From an uncultured Wenzhouxiangella sp. (GTDB lineage Bacteria; Pseudomonadota; Gammaproteobacteria; Xanthomonadales; Wenzhouxiangellaceae): a DNA stretch of 17,872 nt. Shown piece after piece: positions 1-4,225 of the stretch (its first letter is position 1; each line of letters starts with the position of its first letter). The notes under the pieces were generated by a model that was given only the letters and a program-made list of their open reading frames with translations, did no database searches and was not told where the DNA came from. The position numbers and the translations under genes were made by a program. The stretch spans positions 1-17,872 of the forward strand of contig CALEIM010000157.1 of assembly GCA_937876395.1 (NCBI GenBank), read 5' to 3'.

Positions 1-198
1 CACGAACTCCTTCCAGCGTTCCTCGTCCTGGTGGAACCAGCGGCGCAACTCGGTCGAGGGCGCCAACTCCTTGGCCCAGATGTCGACCTTGGCCGCATCC
101 TTCTTCAGTCCACGCGGCCAGAGGCGGTCCACCAGAATACGCAGCCCATCGGCCTCTTGCGGCGGCTCGTAGATCCGCTTCAGACTGAAGCTTCCCAT
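1..198 (-). CDS. DUF488 (YeaO-like) family protein, 3' part cut by window edge
   Basis: Only the first 66 codons are present; the gene continues beyond base 1. The visible N-terminus carries the YeaO/DUF488 hallmarks: a KRIYEPP stretch at residues 7-13, then ILVDRLWPRGLKK at about 21-33, and LAPSTELRRWFHQD at about 46-59. The ATG at 198 is preceded on the minus strand by AGGAG seven bases away, which supports this start. The gene begins inside the last 19 bases of nsrR, so the two are almost certainly co-transcribed and may be translationally coupled. The biochemical role of DUF488 proteins is not established. Position behind an NO-responsive regulator hints at a nitrosative-stress role, but that is inference. 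The family call is fairly secure; the function is unknown. Confidence 0.85.
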   Translation of the reverse strand, partial: MGSFSLKRIYEPPQEADGLRILVDRLWPRGLKKDAAKVDIWAKELAPSTELRRWFHQDEERWKEFV

Positions 199-641
199 CC
201 ACCTGCTCCTGCACCGGAGATCAAGGGGGCCAGCAGTTCATTCGGCAAGGCACAGTCGGCCAGGGTGGTCTTGTCCAGGTCGGCGAGGAAAGCTTCTCGT
301 GCTGCATCAAGCCGGTGCCGCAGCCGGCACGTCGGCAAGAGGCTGCACTGGCCCCCATCCGCCCGGAAGCATTCCACCAGCGCCGAGCGTTTTTCGAGAC
401 AGCGAACCACCTCGCCGATCGTGAGGCGGCTGGCAGGCTGCGCAAGGCAAATCCCACCGCCGGCGCCCTTCCGCGCGTCTATGATGCCGGCACGCGCCAA
501 CTCCCGCACGATCTTCACGAGGTGATTGCGGGAAAGGGCGAACTCCCGCGCCAACTGCTCCGTCGTGAAAAGGCGATCGGGCTCGCCGGCCATGCGCATC
601 AGAATGCGAAGGCCATAGTCGGTGAAGGAAGTGAGGCGCAT
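180..641 (-). CDS. nsrR: NsrR, nitric-oxide-sensing Rrf2-family transcriptional repressor
   Basis: This 153-residue protein has the Rrf2 winged-helix domain at its N-terminus (LTSFTDYGLRILMRMA, residues 3-18; recognition region LSRNHLVKIVRELARAG, 36-52). It then has the wing GGGICLAQPAS (61-71) and a dimerisation helix. Three cysteines at C91, C99 and C105 match the [Fe-S] ligand triplet of NsrR, with further cysteines at 65, 81 and 130. The SFTDYGLR start and SRNHLVKI segment are much closer to NsrR than to IscR. In the known family, the cluster reacts with NO and DNA binding is lost, derepressing NO-detoxification genes. The gene is transcribed leftward and overlaps the downstream DUF488 gene by 19 bases. 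A palindrome resembling the NsrR operator lies 46 bases upstream (687-711), so autoregulation is likely. No hmp or other classical NO target is visible. Confidence 0.9.
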   Translation of the reverse strand: MRLTSFTDYGLRILMRMAGEPDRLFTTEQLAREFALSRNHLVKIVRELARAGIIDARKGAGGGICLAQPASRLTIGEVVRCLEKRSALVECFRADGGQCSLLPTCRLRHRLDAAREAFLADLDKTTLADCALPNELLAPLISGAGAGGWEASV

Positions 642-686
642 CTTCAGCTATCCAGAATCTCTTTGTCGCCACCAACATGTCATGCT

Positions 687-711
687 AAATAGGCATTTAG
701 AATACCTATTT
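687..711. promoter_or_regulatory. Probable NsrR operator (palindrome)
   Basis: A 25-bp palindrome centred on base 699, with 10 of 12 base pairs matching. The arms are AAATAGGCATTT and GAATACCTATTT. Its core agrees well with the known NsrR consensus of two 11-bp half sites, AAGATGCATTT and AAATGCATCTT, separated by one base. It lies between nsrR (start 641) and the rightward ORF/zapA genes (ribosome binding site at 712). It could therefore control nsrR, the rightward transcript, or both. A TAGAAT -10-like hexamer (698-703) falls inside it, but I see no convincing -35 on either strand. Confidence 0.7.
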
Positions 712-720
712 GAGGAAGAG

Positions 721-828
721 ATGCAGGCAGAGCAGCGTCGCGAGCGGATCACCGCCGAAATCACGGAGCGAACCGGCATCGATGAAGCCATGATCGAGCG
801 TCTCAAGGCGCTGGAAAACGCAGGGTGA
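721..828 (+). CDS. Small 35-residue ORF upstream of zapA; possible ZapB-like (TIGR02449-type) remnant
   Basis: A 35-residue charged helical peptide starts at an ATG preceded by a good ribosome binding site (GAGG at 712-715). It ends four bases before zapA. In pseudomonads and related bacteria, the position before zapA is held by a coiled-coil protein of about 65-70 residues (TIGR02449, ZapB/DUF904-like) whose tail has the form EAMIxRLKALE. The end of this ORF, GIDEAMIERLKALENAG, matches that tail, but the usual N-terminal coiled coil is missing and nsrR lies where it should be. The frame is open further upstream: an in-frame ATG at 682 would give 49 residues, and a GTG at 622 would start inside nsrR. 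It may be a truncated remnant, a diverged short version, or a coupling leader for zapA. Family assignment is by eye from a short tail and is tentative. Confidence 0.45.
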   Translation: MQAEQRRERITAEITERTGIDEAMIERLKALENAG

Positions 829-832
829 GCGC

Positions 833-1132
833 ATGAGCCAGGTCGCCGAACCGATTACCGTACGCATCGTCGATCGCGAGTATCGCGTTGCCTGTGCGCC
901 CGATCAGCGCCGCACCCTGATGGAATCGGCGCTGTTTCTCGATCAGCAAATGCGTGAAATCCGCGATTCCGGCAAGGTTTCCTCGATGGACAAGATTGCC
1001 GTAATGGCCGCATTGAATCTGGCCGAGGAAGTTCTCAGGCTGCGACAAAAAATGCACGATCGGCACGACCAGGTCGATGGTCGCATCCGCGAACTGGCCG
1101 AACGGCTTGATCAAGCCATGGACCGGGACTAA
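833..1132 (+). CDS. zapA: Cell division protein ZapA
   Basis: A 99-residue protein with the ZapA layout. It has an N-terminal globular part with the ITVRIVDREYRVAC segment (residues 8-21) and LMESALFLDQQMREIRDSG (29-47). Next comes DKIAVMAALNLAEEVL (53-68), followed by a C-terminal coiled-coil helix rich in R, E, D and Q up to residue 99. In the known family, ZapA forms tetramers that cross-link FtsZ filaments at the division ring. The start at 833 follows the stop of the small upstream ORF by four bases, with GGTGAGC before it as ribosome binding site. The order zapA - 6S RNA - 5-formyltetrahydrofolate cyclo-ligase is a conserved gammaproteobacterial arrangement and independently supports the call. 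The stop codon TAA (1130-1132) doubles as part of the likely 6S RNA promoter. Confidence 0.95.
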   Translation: MSQVAEPITVRIVDREYRVACAPDQRRTLMESALFLDQQMREIRDSGKVSSMDKIAVMAALNLAEEVLRLRQKMHDRHDQVDGRIRELAERLDQAMDRD

Positions 1133-1135
1133 ACT
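1107..1135 (+). promoter_or_regulatory. Candidate sigma70 promoter of 6S RNA, overlapping the zapA stop
   Basis: TTGATC (1107-1112) and TAAACT (1130-1135) are separated by exactly 17 bases. A start about 7-8 bases after the -10 falls on 1143, the first base of the 6S closing stem. The -10 hexamer contains the TAA stop codon of zapA. Confidence 0.6.
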
Positions 1136-1142
1136 GGAGGCA

Positions 1143-1332
1143 GGCGCTCTCTGCGGTGTTCGCCAGCAGGAACGTAATATGCCTTGTCCCTACGTATCGA
1201 CCTCGGGACGGTAACTTTTCGGCTGGTGTGCAGTCCGTCCGAACGGCGAATTGCCTAAAGGTCGGAAGAGCCAACCCACCTGAACCTCCGGTTCAAGGTC
1301 ACCGACCTGCAGCGGCACAGGTGGAGAGCGCC
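1143..1332 (+). ncRNA. ssrS: 6S RNA
   Basis: A stretch of about 190 bases with the hallmarks of gammaproteobacterial 6S RNA. The ends pair as a 9-bp closing stem: GGCGCTCTC (1143-1151) with GAGAGCGCC (1324-1332). The 5' side continues CTGCGGTGTTCGCCAGC, close to the E. coli CTGAGATGTTCGCAAGC. The middle contains GGTGTGCAGTCCGTCCGA and TTGCCTAAAGGTCGG, like the E. coli GTCCGTCCGAGAAGCC region. The 3' side has ACCTCCGGTTCAAGGTCACCGACCTGCAGCGGC in the expected place. In the known family it folds into a long hairpin with an open central bubble that mimics an open promoter and sequesters sigma70-RNA polymerase in stationary phase. It lies between zapA and the cyclo-ligase, as in E. coli and Pseudomonas, where 6S and the cyclo-ligase are co-transcribed and 6S is processed out. 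Exact ends are inferred from pairing. Confidence 0.92.
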
Positions 1333-1373
1333 GCTTCTTCCTGCCCGCCGAGAATCCATTTGAACCAGGAGCC

Positions 1374-1429
1374 TGTCGGATTTAACGCTGATCTACTGCG
1401 GAAAAGCCAGATTGGGCCAGTATCCGACA
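1374..1429. repeat. 56-bp element bounded by 8-bp inverted repeats (possible MITE/REP-like remnant)
   Basis: TGTCGGAT (1374-1381) and ATCCGACA (1422-1429) are perfect inverted repeats flanking 40 bases of more AT-rich sequence. They lie between the 6S RNA and the cyclo-ligase. The outer bases and position immediately before the octamer array suggest a small non-coding insertion, or alternatively a simple hairpin. I see no transposase or clear target duplication. Confidence 0.4.
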
Positions 1430-1432
1430 ACC

Positions 1433-1488
1433 AAACGACCAAATGACCAAATGACCAAATGACCAAATGACCAAATGACCAAATGACC
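1433..1488 (+). repeat. Octanucleotide tandem array (AAATGACC), 6 perfect copies plus 1 variant
   Basis: Six perfect copies of AAATGACC (1441-1488) follow one variant, AAACGACC (1433-1440), and end ten bases before the cyclo-ligase ATG. Each perfect unit contains an ATG. The first five units read ATG-ACC-AAA-TGA, so successive three-codon ORFs overlap by ATGA. The last ATG (1483) opens a 13-codon ORF, MTNKQYGRDPAQK, that overlaps the cyclo-ligase start in another frame. The 8-bp unit is open in all reading frames on the minus strand, which creates spurious FGHLVIWS-type repeat translations. Together with the flanking bases it fills the 166-bp leader between the 6S RNA and the cyclo-ligase gene, where no other gene is seen. 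Confidence 0.95.
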
Positions 1489-1498
1489 AATAAACAAT

Positions 1499-2113
1499 AT
1501 GGCCGCGACCCAGCGCAAAAATGAGCAGCGCCGTGAACTGATCCGTCGGCGTCTGGCGCTTGCCGAGGGTGAGCGTGAACGGGCCAATGCCGCCATTGGC
1601 ACGGCTTGCCGCGAGTTGATCCAACAGCACCAGCCCCGCATCGTTGCTGCCTTCATCGCTCATCGCGGTGAACCCGATCTGTCTGCCGTGATGGGCTGGC
1701 TGGTCGCTGAAGATCGAATCGTGGTGCTGCCCGTCGTCAACGGCCCGGCCATGCGCTTTTGCCGCTGGACGCCGGGTACCAAAATGCAAGTCAACCGGTT
1801 TGGCATCGGCGAACCGGTTTCCGGTGAAGAATACGATCCCGCCCAAATTGACCTGGTGCTCATGCCCCTGGTCGGCTTCGCGCCCGATGGCACCCGCCTG
1901 GGCATGGGCGCCGGCTACTACGATCGCAGCTTCGCCTTTCGTCGCCAGCAGCCCGACGCCCTGGTGCGCCTGGTCGGCGTGGCCTATGCAGTGCAGGAAA
2001 TGCCCGTGCTGCCGGCAGACCCATGGGACGTACCGCTGGATGCGGTGGTGACCGAAGAAGGTTTGCGCTGTTTTTCCGCCAGCGGGCCGCGCGTCCATCC
2101 AATGCGTGGCTGA
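1499..2113 (+). CDS. ygfA: 5-formyltetrahydrofolate cyclo-ligase
   Basis: A 204-residue protein of the 5-FCL family (EC 6.3.3.2), which converts 5-formyl-THF to 5,10-methenyl-THF using ATP and so recycles an inhibitory folate. The signature LVLMPLVGFAPDGTRLGMGAGYYDR runs from about 119 to 143, with the nucleotide-binding G-rich loop at 132-140. The N-terminal RRELIRRRLAL region is typical. The ATG at 1499 is the earliest possible start, since an in-frame TGA lies at 1484-1486 in the last repeat unit. No Shine-Dalgarno sequence precedes it: the leader there is the octamer array and TAAACAAT. In gammaproteobacteria this gene commonly sits downstream of 6S RNA in one transcript, and the E. coli homologue has been linked to persister formation. 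The missing ribosome binding site and the array suggest inefficient or unusual initiation (inference). Confidence 0.93.
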   Translation: MAATQRKNEQRRELIRRRLALAEGERERANAAIGTACRELIQQHQPRIVAAFIAHRGEPDLSAVMGWLVAEDRIVVLPVVNGPAMRFCRWTPGTKMQVNRFGIGEPVSGEEYDPAQIDLVLMPLVGFAPDGTRLGMGAGYYDRSFAFRRQQPDALVRLVGVAYAVQEMPVLPADPWDVPLDAVVTEEGLRCFSASGPRVHPMRG

Positions 2114-2180
2114 GATACATACGTAATCAGCTCAGCGTTTCCCTTTATCATTGAAGGCCCTCTACCGTCGTGATTTGTCC

Positions 2181-3164
2181 ATGTCCGTCCAGCAAGTCAG
2201 TGCCCGGGCCGGCGCCAATATTGCCTTGGTCAAGTATTGGGGCAAGCGTGATGCGCGCCTGAATCTGCCGGCGGCCGGGTCGATTTCGATCACGCTTGGC
2301 GGGCTGGAGACGCGCACCCGGGTCAGCCTGGATGGCGGGCTTGAGAGCGATCTCTTTGAGCTCGATGGTGCAGAACAATCAACCGATCGGGTCAGCGCGG
2401 TGCTGGATCATCTGCGCGCGCTGGCTGGAGTGAGTACGGCGTGCCGGGTCAGCAGCCGGAACAGTTTTCCGACCGGTGCCGGCCTGGCGTCTTCTGCATC
2501 GGGTTTTGCTGCCCTGGTAACCGCCGCGGCCGCTGCGCTGGGGCTTGAGCTGCCGGATGAGAAGCGCTCCGAACTGGCGCGTCTGGGCTCGGGTTCAGCG
2601 GCTCGCTCCATTTTTGGCGGCTTTGTCGAGATGTTTGCCGGCGAGCGTGCCGATGGCTCGGATGCCGTTGCCCACCCGCTGCTTGGTGAGCACGATTGGC
2701 CGCTGGAAGTGGTGGTGGCAATCACCGATCCCTCACCCAAGGCGGTGGGATCGCGCGATGGCATGAACCTGACCATGAACACTTCCCCGTATTACCCGGC
2801 CTGGGTCGAAAGCGTTGCCGATGATCTGGAGCTTGCTCGAGGCGCCATCGAAAAGCGCGATTTCGAGGCGCTGGCCGACGTGGCAGAACACAGTGCGCTG
2901 AAAATGCATGCCTCGATGCTGGCGGCCCGCCCGGGCCTGATCTATTGGCATCCGGGCACCGTGGCCGGTCTGCACGCGGTGCGCGCTCTGCGGGGGGAAG
3001 GAACTGGAGTGTTTTTTACCATCGATGCCGGGCCGCAGGTCAAGGCGGTGTGTCTGCCGGGCGAATCGGCGGCGGTCGCCGAAGTTTTGGGCTCACAGCC
3101 CGGAGTTCGGGATGTGCTTGTCTCCGGCCTGGGGCCCGGAGCCGGCTTGATCAGGTCCGCCTGA
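2181..3164 (+). CDS. mvaD: Diphosphomevalonate decarboxylase
   Basis: A 327-residue GHMP-superfamily enzyme (EC 4.1.1.33) converting mevalonate 5-diphosphate to isopentenyl diphosphate with ATP. The N-terminus has the decarboxylase motif ANIALVKYWGKRD (residues 12-24, including K18). The phosphate-binding loop is SFPTGAGLASSASGFAAL (95-112). GSRDGMNLTMNTSPYYPAW (190-208) is the family's substrate region, and FFTIDAGPQVKA (278-289) contains the catalytic Asp, D282. I chose the ATG at 2181 because the conserved family N-terminus begins just after it. An in-frame TTG at 2151 would add ten residues not expected in the family, and neither site has a strong ribosome binding site. The stop overlaps the next start as TGATG (3162-3166). 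This is the first gene of a mevalonate operon; the 67 bases upstream show no clear promoter. Confidence 0.94.
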   Translation: MSVQQVSARAGANIALVKYWGKRDARLNLPAAGSISITLGGLETRTRVSLDGGLESDLFELDGAEQSTDRVSAVLDHLRALAGVSTACRVSSRNSFPTGAGLASSASGFAALVTAAAAALGLELPDEKRSELARLGSGSAARSIFGGFVEMFAGERADGSDAVAHPLLGEHDWPLEVVVAITDPSPKAVGSRDGMNLTMNTSPYYPAWVESVADDLELARGAIEKRDFEALADVAEHSALKMHASMLAARPGLIYWHPGTVAGLHAVRALRGEGTGVFFTIDAGPQVKAVCLPGESAAVAEVLGSQPGVRDVLVSGLGPGAGLIRSA

Positions 3165-4225
3165 TGCGCTGGCGGGCAAGGGCGCCGGGCAAACTCATGC
3201 TGCTCGGTGAATACGCCGTGCTTGACGGCGCGCCGGCGCTGGTGATGGCCGTTGACCGCTGCTGTGAGGTTGAGTTGAGCCTGTGTGCAGCCGGTAATGC
3301 GCAGATTGATACGCCGGAGCTGGATCAGCCACCGCTGAAGTTTCAGATTGAAAACCGTCGCCTGGTCTGGTCGCATCCACCGGCCGGTGGCCAGGCCCGG
3401 GCCGCGCAACTGATCGAGTCGATTGTTGCCTGGCGGCAAGACCGGGGCGCGCAGTTGCGTCCGTTTCGTATGCGCGTTGATACCTCGGCTTTGTTTCATG
3501 GCACACCGGGCGCCAGGCTAAAGCTTGGACTGGGGTCGAGCGCGGCCTCGGCGGTGGCGATCGATGCAGCGATTGGCGCGGCTTTCGGCAGCGCAGCAGA
3601 GCGCTCGGAGACGGCGACAATTGCCCGTCTGCTTGAAGCAACTCGCGCCGCTCAGGGCGGGCAGGGCAGCGGTGCCGACCTGGCCGCCAGCCTGTGCGGT
3701 GGATTGATCAGCTATCGACTCGGCACGACTGAGCCGTTGATTAGCCGCCTTGGCCTGCCCTCCGAGCTGGTCATGGTGCCGGTCTGGACCGGATCACCGG
3801 CTTCAACCAGCGATCTTCTGGCCGCGTGGCAGTGTGCGGCGCGGAAACGTCCAGACGATCACGCTCGCCTGCTCGCGGCCATGCGCCGTCAGGCGGAAGC
3901 GGGTTTGCAGGCTATAGAATCTGCCGATTCCCGGGCTTTGCTCGCCTGCTGGTCGGAATACGGGCGGATAATGGGTAAAATGAATGACTTGGTCGATCAG
4001 GCCGTGGTCACGGACGAGCATGAACTGGCCGCGCAGATTGCTGCGTCTCTGGGCGGGGTATACAAGCCCTGCGGAGCAGGTGGCGGTGATCTGGGCCTGG
4101 CCGCGGCGCTTGATCCACAGTTTGACGCGGACTTTCGAGCAGCCTGCCGGCAAGCCGGTCTGGAGACATTGTCCATGCAGCCCAGTGCCGACGGCCTGAG
4201 GCTGAGACGAGAAAAGATGAGCTGA
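3164..4225 (+). CDS. mvaK2: Phosphomevalonate kinase
   Basis: A 353-residue GHMP kinase (EC 2.7.4.2) phosphorylating mevalonate 5-phosphate. Motif 1 is APGKLMLLGEYAVLDGAPAL (residues 7-26). The phosphate-binding motif is KLGLGSSAASAVAID (120-134). GSGADLAASLCGGLISY (168-184), VPVWTGSPASTSDLL (205-219) and KPCGAGGGDLGLA (301-313) match phosphomevalonate kinases rather than mevalonate kinases; the WTGxPAST segment is particularly diagnostic. The start is the ATG at 3164, which shares one base with the mvaD stop (TGATG). The frame stays open upstream into mvaD to 2945, but no family homology is seen there. The gene ends in the same TGATG arrangement with the following fusion gene. This enzyme plus a diphosphomevalonate decarboxylase means the classical (eukaryote/Gram-positive type) route rather than an archaeal variant. 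Confidence 0.92.
   Translation: MRWRARAPGKLMLLGEYAVLDGAPALVMAVDRCCEVELSLCAAGNAQIDTPELDQPPLKFQIENRRLVWSHPPAGGQARAAQLIESIVAWRQDRGAQLRPFRMRVDTSALFHGTPGARLKLGLGSSAASAVAIDAAIGAAFGSAAERSETATIARLLEATRAAQGGQGSGADLAASLCGGLISYRLGTTEPLISRLGLPSELVMVPVWTGSPASTSDLLAAWQCAARKRPDDHARLLAAMRRQAEAGLQAIESADSRALLACWSEYGRIMGKMNDLVDQAVVTDEHELAAQIAASLGGVYKPCGAGGGDLGLAAALDPQFDADFRAACRQAGLETLSMQPSADGLRLRREKMS

Noticed and set aside
1156..1446. Plus-strand ORF of 96 residues
   Set aside because: It lies across the 6S RNA and the inverted-repeat element, has no ribosome binding site or recognisable family, and the RNA gene explains the sequence.
1433..1488. Possible CRISPR array
   Set aside because: The units are 8 bp and contiguous with no spacers; this is a simple tandem repeat.
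1382..2098. Long minus-strand ORF (238 residues) with repeated LVIWSFGH-type sequence
   Set aside because: It is antisense to the well-supported cyclo-ligase gene. The repeats are only the octamer array read in frame, as an 8-bp unit gives an 8-residue repeat.
2945..3163. N-terminal extension of phosphomevalonate kinase into mvaD
   Set aside because: The extension overlaps conserved mvaD coding sequence and has no family similarity; the ATG at 3164 begins directly at the kinase motif.
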